From Desulfovibrionaceae bacterium (lineage in GTDB: Bacteria; Desulfobacterota; Desulfovibrionia; Desulfovibrionales; Desulfovibrionaceae), in contig JAQVCS010000018.1 of assembly GCA_028689675.1 (NCBI GenBank), positions 1 to 45,219 on the forward strand: a stretch of DNA of 45,219 nt, given 5' to 3'. Numbering within the stretch: position 1 is the stretch's first letter; every line of letters begins with the position of its first letter. The notes under the pieces were generated by a model. That model saw only the letters and a list, made by a program, of their open reading frames with translations, was not told the DNA's origin and searched no databases. Below are positions 22,666-29,879 of this stretch, piece after piece. A program made the position numbers and the translations under genes.

Positions 22666-24270
22666 ATGTTCTGCAATCAATGTGAACAAACTTCAAAAGG
22701 AAAAGCCTGCACCATTTTGGGTGTGTGTGGCAAAAAAGACGCCACGGCTCAAATGCAAGATAGGCTGGTGTATGCCTTACGCACTTTGGCACAAACCATG
22801 CTCAAAGCCCGCGCAAAAAATATTGTGCGCGAAGATATTGATGATTTTTTACTGGCTGGCTTATTTGCCACGCTGACTAATGTGAACTTTGATGATGCCG
22901 CGTTGCACACCTTTTTAGAAAAGGCCGTGCTCTTGCGCAAAGAGCTTTCGCGCGAACTTGGCTGCACAGCGCCCCTTGATGCTACTGCCATTGCCAAGAG
23001 CATTGAGGCAATTGCCGCTTTGCCTACAAGCCCTGAAAACTTTCATGCTTCTGAAAATGTGCGCTCTGCCATGCAAACCCTGCTCTTTGGCATGAAGGGG
23101 GTGGCGGCCTACGCTTTTCATGCGGCAGAACTGGGGCAGCGCGACCCTGCCATGGTGGCAGAATTGTGCACCTTCCTTGTTGCTGGCGTGCTGGACGAGC
23201 AAGAGCGCAGCCTTGAAGACTGGCTGGGGCTGCTTATGGCCTGCGGCAAGTGCAATATCCGCGCAATGGAATTGCTGGACAAGGGCAATACCGAAACCTA
23301 TGGCGACCCTGTGCCCACCCCTGTTTCCCTTGGGCACAAGGCCGGCAAATGTATTTTAGTTTCTGGTCATGATTTGAAAGACTTGTATCAGCTTTTGGTG
23401 CAGACAGAGGGCAAGGGCATCAATATTTACACCCATGGTGAAATGCTGCCCACCCATGCGTACCCCAAGCTGCATGCCTTCCCCCATTTTGTGGGGCATT
23501 ATGGTACGGCATGGCAAAACCAGCAAAAAGAATTACCTGCTTTCCCTGGGGCTGTGCTCTTTACAACCAACTGTATTCAAGACCCTAAAGGCTATGCCGA
23601 TAAGGTCTTTACCACTGGCTTAGTGGGCTGGCCGGGCTTGCAGCATTGTGCAGAAGGCGATTTTAGCGCGCTTATTGCCAAGGCGCAGGCTATGGAAGGC
23701 TTTGCTGCCGATGAAGCTGGCAAAGAAGTGCTCACTGGCTTTGGGCGCAAAACCCTGCTGGGTGCAGCCCCTGCCTTGCTTGAGGCTGTAAAAAGCGGTG
23801 CAGTAAAGCATATCTTCTTGGTGGGTGGGTGCGATGGCGCACGCCCCGGCCGTAACTATTATACGGAATTTGTTGAAAAAGCGCCCAAAGATACGCTTAT
23901 TCTCACCTTGGCTTGCGGCAAGTTCCGCTTTTTTGATAAATCGCTGGGCAGCATTGGGGCATTCCCCCGCTTGCTTGACATTGGCCAGTGCAATGATGCC
24001 TATGCTGCGGTTTTGGTTGCCTTAGAACTGGCAAAGGCTTGTAATTGCTCGGTCAATGAGCTGCCTCTTTCTTTGGTGCTTTCATGGTATGAGCAAAAGG
24101 CTGTAGCTATTTTGTTAAGCCTGCTTTCGCTGGGTGTAAAAAATATGCTGCTTGGCCCAAGCTTGCCTGCATTCTTGAGCCCCGATATTATTGGCGTGCT
24201 GGTGAAAGAATTTGGCATTGCGCCTATCAGCACACCAGAAGCGGATATTGCCAAGTGCATGAGCCGATAA
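22666..24270 (+). CDS. hcp: Hydroxylamine reductase / hybrid cluster protein (prismane)
   Basis: A 534-aa protein of normal family length. The N-terminus MFCNQCEQTSKGKACTILGV followed by CGKKD carries the four Cys (3, 6, 15, 21) of the [4Fe-4S] cluster in the arrangement of strict-anaerobe Hcp. Hybrid-cluster ligands are visible in order: HGEMLPTHAYPKL (His/Glu region), TTNCIQDP, GGCDGARPGRNYYTEF, LACGKFRFFD, IGQCNDAYAA and WYEQKAV (Glu). Hcp reduces hydroxylamine in vitro and acts as a nitric oxide reductase protecting against nitrosative stress. The gene stands alone with its own terminator. In Desulfovibrio it normally pairs with a ferredoxin-like gene under HcpR; a similar ferredoxin-like gene lies at 31961-32629. 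Confidence 0.97.
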   Translation: MFCNQCEQTSKGKACTILGVCGKKDATAQMQDRLVYALRTLAQTMLKARAKNIVREDIDDFLLAGLFATLTNVNFDDAALHTFLEKAVLLRKELSRELGCTAPLDATAIAKSIEAIAALPTSPENFHASENVRSAMQTLLFGMKGVAAYAFHAAELGQRDPAMVAELCTFLVAGVLDEQERSLEDWLGLLMACGKCNIRAMELLDKGNTETYGDPVPTPVSLGHKAGKCILVSGHDLKDLYQLLVQTEGKGINIYTHGEMLPTHAYPKLHAFPHFVGHYGTAWQNQQKELPAFPGAVLFTTNCIQDPKGYADKVFTTGLVGWPGLQHCAEGDFSALIAKAQAMEGFAADEAGKEVLTGFGRKTLLGAAPALLEAVKSGAVKHIFLVGGCDGARPGRNYYTEFVEKAPKDTLILTLACGKFRFFDKSLGSIGAFPRLLDIGQCNDAYAAVLVALELAKACNCSVNELPLSLVLSWYEQKAVAILLSLLSLGVKNMLLGPSLPAFLSPDIIGVLVKEFGIAPISTPEADIAKCMSR

Positions 24271-24300
24271 TAAGCTGGAAAAATTAGTACGTTTATAACA

Positions 24301-24345
24301 AAGGCTGTGGCAAGGTTGTATGCTTTGCCGCAGCCTTTATTATTT
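24301..24345 (+). terminator. Terminator of hcp
   Basis: Stem AAGGCTGTGGCAA (24301-24313) with TTGCCGCAGCCTT (24325-24337), one G-T pair, followed by a T-rich tract. Confidence 0.9.
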
Positions 24346-24386
24346 TTATGGGCTATACCTGCACACAGAGTGCTTAGCGCTGAAAT

Positions 24387-24428
24387 AAAAAAGCACCCGC
24401 CAAGCATGTGCAAAGCGGGTGCTTTTTT
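24387..24428. terminator. Bidirectional terminator, end of molybdoenzyme operon
   Basis: Perfect 14-bp stem AAAAAAGCACCCGC (24387-24400) with GCGGGTGCTTTTTT (24415-24428). It serves the leftward Fe-S subunit gene, whose stop codon touches it, and backs up the hcp terminator. Confidence 0.9.
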
Positions 24429-24928
24429 TACAAGGGGTGCTTTTTTAAAAAGACTATTTGTTCCTTGAACAAGCGCTTATGGCTTTCGGCATCGCTAGCA
24501 AGGTGCAGTGCGCCAGAAATGCAGCCAGCCACGCAGGCGGGGGCTTCCCCCTTGGTGCAGCGCTCTGCGCACAAGTCGCATTTTACAAATTTACCGCTGT
24601 GCGGGTTAAGCAGGGGCATGTGCGTGGGGCAGGCCGCGCGGCAGTCTCCACAGCCTGTACAGCGCTCGGCATCAATGTGCACCATGCCGTCTTCTGTGCA
24701 ATACATGGCCTCGTGCTTGCAGGCTTTGAGGCAGAGCGGATTTTTGCAGTGCATACAGGCAAAAAACTGAAGGGGCAGCACAATATTTTCGCCCTCAAAA
24801 ACAGGGTCGCCGCCGCTGTGCCGCGCCAAAGGCACTGGCAAGTCATGCCATGTGGCGCAATGAATTTCACAGGCTTTGCAATTGATGCAGCGCTTTTCAT
24901 CCAAAAGGATGCAATCGTATTGAGTCAT
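24428..24928 (-). CDS. Four-cluster ferredoxin subunit of molybdopterin oxidoreductase
   Basis: A 166-aa protein with four [4Fe-4S] ligand sets in the order of the DMSO reductase/PsrB/PhsB electron-transfer subunit: CINCKACEIHC (residues 14-24), CMHCKNPLCLKAC, CTGCGDCRAACP, and CDLCAERC with the late CVAGC. The gene starts 2 bp after the stop of the catalytic subunit, so the two are translated together. There is no signal or membrane anchor. The subunit normally passes electrons between a quinol-oxidising membrane protein and the molybdenum site, but no NrfD-like membrane subunit is encoded nearby. Its redox partner may be soluble. Confidence 0.92.
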   Translation of the reverse strand: MTQYDCILLDEKRCINCKACEIHCATWHDLPVPLARHSGGDPVFEGENIVLPLQFFACMHCKNPLCLKACKHEAMYCTEDGMVHIDAERCTGCGDCRAACPTHMPLLNPHSGKFVKCDLCAERCTKGEAPACVAGCISGALHLASDAESHKRLFKEQIVFLKKHPL

Positions 24929-24930
24929 GG

Positions 24931-27039
24931 TTATTCCGCCTTTGCTGTTACGGGGGCGTGCTCGAGCTTGCTCAGCGTAACAAAATGCTCTTGTAAAGCC
25001 ACGGCGCGCCCTGCCGTATCAATAATATCCAAACCGCCAGACATGAATTCCTGATCAGCCAACCCCAGCCCCTGCGCCTTGCTTTCCACTGGCAGGCGGT
25101 GGCCAAAACCGTGCAGCATAAACAGCGCGTCGGGCGCCATGCCCTGCACACAATGCACGGAGATATTTCCTGTCCAGCCATTGGCGGCAGTCATGCGCAC
25201 CACTTCCCCTTGCTGTATGCCAAGGGCGTCTGCGCGTTCCTGCGCTATCCAAATGGAGTTATTGGGCAGGCTTGCGTGCAGCAGAGGATTATTTTGCGTG
25301 TGGCTTTGCGTATGACGGGCATTGCGCCCCACCACGAGGCGGAATTGTGCCCCACCAAGCCGTGGCACAGACTTGTAGGCAATAAGTGACGGCCAGCCAG
25401 CTTGCTGCCATGGTGTAAAAATAACCTCTATTTTACCAGAGGGTGTATAAAATTGTGGCTTTTCAGGGTAGAGGGGGCTGTCGGAAAAGCCCACAAAACC
25501 CTTGTCGTCAAAGTCTTCAATACGCACGCCTGTGCCCTGCAATTGATACGCCCACAGCTCTTGTGCCGTGGCAAAAGCCAGCTTTTCTTTGCCAAGGCGG
25601 CGTGCCAGCTCACCAAAGATCCACCAATCGGGCTTGGTGTCATAGCGTGGGGCAAGGGCAGCCCGCTGCATCTGGAACTGGGGCTTTAAGCCTTTTTTAG
25701 AAATAAGCAGCGAATCTTGCTCTAAAAAAGTGTGCATAGGCAAAACAACGTCGCTGTGCCATGCTGTGTCTGACCATGAAAAGGTTACACTGACCAGCAA
25801 ATCTATGGCCGCAAGCATGGCCTTTTGCTCCTGCGGGTCGGGCATGGCCGTAAGCGGGTCATGCTTCATAGTAATATAGGCCTTGATGGGGTAGGGGTCG
25901 CCGCTGACCGCGGCCTTGAGTGATTCTTGCAGCAGGTCAGATTCGGGAGCAAATTCGGGCTGCCGCCAGCCCACACCATCGGCACGGCGCTCTGTGCTTT
26001 CAGGGTACAGGTCTGTCAGTTTTTGCAAATCATTGCGCCCCACTTCCTTGGGGCTTGCCGCCAACACCAAGCCGCCCTTGCTGCCCAAAGAACCCAGCAG
26101 CGCATTGATAAGGTAGGCACTGCGGCTCACCATAAGCGACTGTGTGTAGCGTGTGCTCATCCAGCCAGCATGCCAAATAACATGCGGGGCGGCAGTAGCC
26201 AGCGCATGGGCAAGGTTGCGTATGCTTGTTGCTGTGATGTCACATTCTTGGGCTGCCCATTCGGGGCTATAGGGCTGTACAAAAGCGCACAGCGCGGCAA
26301 AGTCTTGCACATATTCTGTAACAAAGGCGGAATTATACAACTTTTCAGTAATCAGCGTATGCAGCACCGCAAGGTTAAGGGCATAGTCTGTACCGGGGCG
26401 TATGCATATATTCTCATCGGCATGCGCACCTGTTACTGTGGGGCGCACCTCCACGCAGGTTAAGCGGCAGCCTGTCTGCTGGGCATTCAGCACATTATTT
26501 ACTTCGCCTACGGTGAGCGCTTCAAAAATATTGCGCCCCTGCACCACAAGGTGCTTGCAATTTTTATAATCATACACCCACTTGCCGCGCCCGCGCCCCG
26601 TAAGGCTGTAAGCAGCCTGATTCACGTTGTGGGCGCAGGCAGTGTCATGCGTAGAATAGTTGGGCGAGCCAATGGCCTGCATAAAGGCCTTGGTCATATC
26701 GCTGAAGGTGCCAGGGCGCTCGGAAAGCAGCACACTGCGCCCGCCGTGCTGGGCAATAATTGCTTTGAGCTTATCGGCAACATAGTCTAGGGCTTCGTCC
26801 CATGAGACAGCGCGCCATTGCCCACCGCCGCGTTCGCCCTGACGTATCAATGGTGTTTGAATGCGATCTGGGTCTGCATATAAAGCCAGAGAGGCTGCCC
26901 CGCGCGGGCATAGCGCCTGACCAGAAGGCACATGCCTGTTGCCGCATACCCAGCGGGCTTTGCCGTTTTCGCAATGTATTTCAACAGGGCAGCGCGTGTT
27001 GCACATGCCGCACAGGGAATAGACAAGAGAAGAAGCCAT
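24931..27039 (-). CDS. Molybdopterin oxidoreductase catalytic subunit, no Tat signal
   Basis: The ATG at 27039 with GGGAGG upstream gives 702 aa. A [4Fe-4S] site is formed by SLCGMCNTRCPVEIHC and, after an insert, the Cys of QALCPRG. The molybdenum-binding segment reads YSTHDTACAHNVNQAAYS, with Cys as the apparent Mo ligand, as in thiosulfate, polysulfide and arsenate reductases. A C-terminal molydopterin-binding domain is present (VVGRNARHTQSHTQNNPLLH). Members of that group are normally exported by a twin-arginine signal, but the N-terminus here starts directly at the Fe-S motif, so the enzyme should work in the cytoplasm. Its natural substrate is uncertain; sulfur oxyanions are plausible given the TauE genes. 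Confidence 0.9.
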   Translation of the reverse strand: MASSLVYSLCGMCNTRCPVEIHCENGKARWVCGNRHVPSGQALCPRGAASLALYADPDRIQTPLIRQGERGGGQWRAVSWDEALDYVADKLKAIIAQHGGRSVLLSERPGTFSDMTKAFMQAIGSPNYSTHDTACAHNVNQAAYSLTGRGRGKWVYDYKNCKHLVVQGRNIFEALTVGEVNNVLNAQQTGCRLTCVEVRPTVTGAHADENICIRPGTDYALNLAVLHTLITEKLYNSAFVTEYVQDFAALCAFVQPYSPEWAAQECDITATSIRNLAHALATAAPHVIWHAGWMSTRYTQSLMVSRSAYLINALLGSLGSKGGLVLAASPKEVGRNDLQKLTDLYPESTERRADGVGWRQPEFAPESDLLQESLKAAVSGDPYPIKAYITMKHDPLTAMPDPQEQKAMLAAIDLLVSVTFSWSDTAWHSDVVLPMHTFLEQDSLLISKKGLKPQFQMQRAALAPRYDTKPDWWIFGELARRLGKEKLAFATAQELWAYQLQGTGVRIEDFDDKGFVGFSDSPLYPEKPQFYTPSGKIEVIFTPWQQAGWPSLIAYKSVPRLGGAQFRLVVGRNARHTQSHTQNNPLLHASLPNNSIWIAQERADALGIQQGEVVRMTAANGWTGNISVHCVQGMAPDALFMLHGFGHRLPVESKAQGLGLADQEFMSGGLDIIDTAGRAVALQEHFVTLSKLEHAPVTAKAE

Positions 27040-27171
27040 GAAACCTCCCAAAGGGATAACTAGAGCAATTTTATTGTGAAATAACCGCGTAAACGCAAAG
27101 CCCGCCTAGGCCTATTTGGTGTGGCAAGAATGTATAGGCAAGTCTTTACAGAGCAGAGGCATAGTCAATGC

Positions 27172-27690
27172 TTATCTGCTCTCATGGTTTTGCGCTAATA
27201 GGCGGTTCAGCCCTGTGCCCACTAGCATGCGCAGGGGGAGATAGCACAATAAAAACCAAAACATGAGGCCGGGCTGCTGCCCAAGCAGGGGTAGGGCAAA
27301 AGGCAGCTCTGGGGTGCTTTGCGCAAAGCGCAGGCTGAGCCATGCCATAGCAAAGGGCACTGGCCACAGAGACACCACAAAAAGCGCACCGCCTAAAGAA
27401 AAATGATGCCCAAAGGCGTCGTGCGCCTGACGGTTGACCGCTTTATACAATTCTTTGTCGCCAGTGCTCAGGGCTTGTTCGCTTAGGGTGTGATAATGCT
27501 GCATTGCATCCTGCCACTTGTGCAGGCGCTTAGCGTGCAGCATTTTGCCAAAGTGGAGGGAGGCCAGACCAAGCAGCACAGTTTGTAAAACAAGCAAGGC
27601 CGTGCCCAGCATAAAAGCCGCTTCTGGCTGCGCCAGCCAGCGATAGGGGGCAATAAACCACGGGTCAAGCCAAATAAGCACATGTTCCAT
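27172..27690 (-). CDS. Four-helix membrane protein, hypothetical
   Basis: A 172-aa protein with about four hydrophobic helices (residues 25-47, 88-108, 118-130 and 140-160) and a cytoplasmic loop rich in His and Lys (LHAKRLHKWQDAMQHYHTLS). A conserved-looking segment, NRQAHDAFGHHFSLGGALFV followed by SLWPVPFAMAWL, has the flavour of small insertase-type or EMC3/TMCO1-like proteins, but I am not confident in that. The gene directly follows the third TauE permease, and a terminator hairpin lies between them, ending one base before its ATG region. This suggests attenuated co-expression. A partner role for the permease is plausible. Confidence 0.65.
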   Translation of the reverse strand: MEHVLIWLDPWFIAPYRWLAQPEAAFMLGTALLVLQTVLLGLASLHFGKMLHAKRLHKWQDAMQHYHTLSEQALSTGDKELYKAVNRQAHDAFGHHFSLGGALFVVSLWPVPFAMAWLSLRFAQSTPELPFALPLLGQQPGLMFWFLLCYLPLRMLVGTGLNRLLAQNHESR

Positions 27691-27700
27691 AATAAAAAAG

Positions 27701-27724
27701 GGGCGGGCGGGACAAAGCCCGCCC
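27701..27724 (-). terminator. Intrinsic terminator inside TauE unit
   Basis: On the minus strand GGGCGGGC (27724-27717) pairs with GCCCGCCC (27708-27701), followed by CTTTTTTATT. It ends 10 bp before the ATG at 27690, between the permease and the four-helix protein gene. Confidence 0.75.
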
Positions 27725-27746
27725 TGTAGTAAAGCCCTGAAGGCTG

Positions 27747-28877
27747 TTAGCCGAAAATGCGGTAGTGGAAGAAGCCGCGCAAAACGTAGTCTGTACCCAC
27801 ATACAAGGCCAGCACAATAAAGAGGCGCTTGAGCCAGATTTCCTTGAAGAAGCGCGAGGTGTAAGGCCCAACCAGCGAACCCACGGCAATGCCCGCCAAT
27901 TCTATGCTGACCAGCGACCAGTCAATAAGCGTGCCGTGCAGCAACAGGGTGGTGATGCCGGTAATCATGCTCACCAGCACAGCTAAGGCAGAGGTGCCCG
28001 CCGCCAAATACATGGGCAGCTGTGTGATGCTGGTTAAGAAAGGCACCAACAAGAAGCCGCCGCCTACGCCCAAAAAGGCAGCGATGGAAGAAATAATAAC
28101 ACCACCCACAATGGGCAGAATGGGGTTGAAAGAAAATTCCACACCGCAGAAGGTGAATATGCAGCGCGACAGGCTGACTTTAATGATGCGCACGCCCGTA
28201 GCAACGGGGGTATCATCGGTGGCCTTGGCTTTAACTGTTTCTTCAAAAGCCTTGGCAGCAGCCTTGGCCGTGGCTTTAGATTTTTGCCCAGCGGGGGAGG
28301 TTTCCCACAGCAGGTAACAACCTAAAAGCAGCACAAACAAGCCAAAATAGCCCTGATAGGAAGAGAACTTCAGCTTGCCAGCAGAAAGGGAAACTGACAA
28401 GGCAGCACCCAAAATAGAGCCCAAGCCCAGCGTGATGCCCAAGGGCAGCACAATGCGCTTTAAGCGGTAATAGCTGAAGGTGCTCAGTGCCGCAGAAAGG
28501 CCAGCCAGCATTTGGTTGGAAGCACGCACAGAGTCGGTTACGGTTTTGTTGAGCGGTGTATCACCAAAAGATTTGGCATAGCCACCCAAGCCGTGCACAG
28601 TCATGTGCCCCACGCCAGCCATCACACCGCCAAAAGCGCCAACGGTGGAGAAAATCCAGCCAACCCACAAAGCCCAGCCAAAGGCCAGCAGCATATTGGT
28701 TTGGGGGCCACCGGGTATGCCAAGATAGCCAGCGGCAGCCTTCATATCCAAAGTTTGCGGGGCAAGCTCAACCTGCTTGGCAATGGCTTCTGCCAGAGGG
28801 GCAGCAGCAAATGCGGCGCTGGCGCACAATACGCACAGCATGCCCAAGCCGAGCCCAAGAAAAAGTTTATTTCGCAT
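27747..28877 (-). CDS. TauE/SafE family permease (third, two-component-associated)
   Basis: A 376-aa permease. It begins with a signal-like helix, MRNKLFLGLGLGMLCVLCAS, and AFA-AAP, then a short external stretch of about 40 residues, then the transporter proper. Signature loops are STVGAFGGVMAGVGHMTVHG near residue 78 (divergent) and IAAFLGVGGGFLLVPFLTS in the second half (canonical). The central cytoplasmic loop is long, rich in Ala and Lys. This N-terminally extended form is characteristic of deltaproteobacterial sulfur anion exporters. The two-component system gene lies directly upstream, and a palindrome (28952-28966) shared with the kinase promoter lies 75 bp before the start. It probably moves sulfite, thiosulfate or a sulfonate, direction unknown. 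Confidence 0.9.
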   Translation of the reverse strand: MRNKLFLGLGLGMLCVLCASAAFAAAPLAEAIAKQVELAPQTLDMKAAAGYLGIPGGPQTNMLLAFGWALWVGWIFSTVGAFGGVMAGVGHMTVHGLGGYAKSFGDTPLNKTVTDSVRASNQMLAGLSAALSTFSYYRLKRIVLPLGITLGLGSILGAALSVSLSAGKLKFSSYQGYFGLFVLLLGCYLLWETSPAGQKSKATAKAAAKAFEETVKAKATDDTPVATGVRIIKVSLSRCIFTFCGVEFSFNPILPIVGGVIISSIAAFLGVGGGFLLVPFLTSITQLPMYLAAGTSALAVLVSMITGITTLLLHGTLIDWSLVSIELAGIAVGSLVGPYTSRFFKEIWLKRLFIVLALYVGTDYVLRGFFHYRIFG

Positions 28878-28951
28878 AATCGCTCCTTGAGAATGTTTTT
28901 TGCCTCAAAATTTGCTTGTGCTAAAAAACACTACATAGGAGGACTTTCCCA

Positions 28952-28966
28952 TCAGGAAAAACCTGA
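28952..28966 (-). promoter_or_regulatory. TCAGG-N5-CCTGA palindrome upstream of TauE permease
   Basis: Minus strand TCAGGTTTTTCCTGA, differing in one central base from TCAGGATTTTCCTGA at 31781-31795 upstream of the kinase gene. It lies between the response regulator stop (28983) and the permease ATG (28877). It is probably the binding site of that regulator. Confidence 0.6.
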
Positions 28967-28982
28967 TTTCTTGCTGTAGGCT

Positions 28983-29636
28983 TTAGGCCAGAATAACACC
29001 ATGCCGTATGGCAAGCTTGGTGAGCTCTGTTAGTGTTTCTACATGTAACTTATCAAATATATTATATTTATGTGTTTCTACAGTTTTGGGGCTGATGTGC
29101 AGCTCAAGCGCTATGTGTTTGATAGAATGCCCATCGGCCAAGGCTTTGAAAATTTCGGCTTCACGCGGGCTCAGCTCTTGAATGCGCTCTGTTTCACTAA
29201 CATCGGCCGTACTTTGCAGCAATTGGCTGACCATGCGCTGTGGATTGTATTTGCCAAAGGCTGTGCCCCCAGCCAGCACGCAATCCACCGCGGCAATAAG
29301 CTCCTGCGGGTCTTCTTCCTTCATCACCAGCCCAGCTATGCCTGTGCGGAAGAGCTCTAAAATAAAGCGCGGGTCTGAATGCATGGTGTAAATGATAATT
29401 TTCACCTGCGGGCAATGCTCTGCCAAAGCCTGTGCTGCTTCTACACCGCTTACATGCGGCATAGATATGTCCATTATCACGATATCGGGCTTTAATTCAC
29501 AAGTTTTGGGCAAAACGTCTGCCCCATCGCCCACCTCACCCACAATGCATAAATCGGTACGGCGCTGCATCAGGCTGCGTATGCCTGCGGTGACAACTTT
29601 ATGGTCATCGGCAAGAAGTATTTTATATTTGTGCAT
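28983..29636 (-). CDS. NarL/FixJ-family response regulator
   Basis: A 217-aa protein in two standard domains. The receiver (1-125) has the acidic pair DD at 10-11, phospho-accepting Asp56 in DIVIMDISMP and the conserved Lys near 107 (GLVMKEEDP). The LuxR-type output HTH (about 150-210) contains LSPREAEIFKALADGHSIKH and then SPKTVETHKYNIFDKL, the dimerisation and recognition helices. It is downstream of the histidine kinase gene on the same strand, separated by 243 bp that hold repeat R2. The likely targets are the permease gene 105 bp further on and the kinase gene itself, both of which carry the TCAGG palindrome. Confidence 0.95.
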   Translation of the reverse strand: MHKYKILLADDHKVVTAGIRSLMQRRTDLCIVGEVGDGADVLPKTCELKPDIVIMDISMPHVSGVEAAQALAEHCPQVKIIIYTMHSDPRFILELFRTGIAGLVMKEEDPQELIAAVDCVLAGGTAFGKYNPQRMVSQLLQSTADVSETERIQELSPREAEIFKALADGHSIKHIALELHISPKTVETHKYNIFDKLHVETLTELTKLAIRHGVILA

Positions 29637-29879
29637 AGTCTTTCCTTAGTGCTTGGTTGCGGCTGTGCTCATTGCTGCCCTCAGGCGTGGGATAGTATGT
29701 TCTTTATTCCTATAGTCACACGCCCTTTGTTATTAGAGCAGATTCACCTTCAAAGCGCATGTAAGGGGGAAGTACATTCCCCTGTGAGCTTTAGGTGGCA
29801 AGGAGTTATTACGAAACCGTGCGAATATTTTCAAAGCTAAAATGTTCTAGCTTTCTGCTTGGCTCTTTTCTGCTTTGCT
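29637..29879. other. Gap between kinase and regulator genes
   Basis: A 243-bp gap, unusual inside a two-component operon. It holds repeat R2 (29737-29847) and a small inverted repeat AAAGCTA/TAGCTTT just after it. No promoter for the regulator gene could be singled out. Confidence 0.4.
29737..29847 (+). repeat. Dispersed 110-bp repeat, copy R2
   Basis: Second copy of the repeat at 16168-16278. The inner hairpin GGGGAA-GTACA-TTCCCC is fully conserved; the outer stem is reduced to CAAAGC/GCTTT. It has the same plus-strand orientation as R1 and sits between the kinase and regulator genes, which are on the minus strand. Confidence 0.75.
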
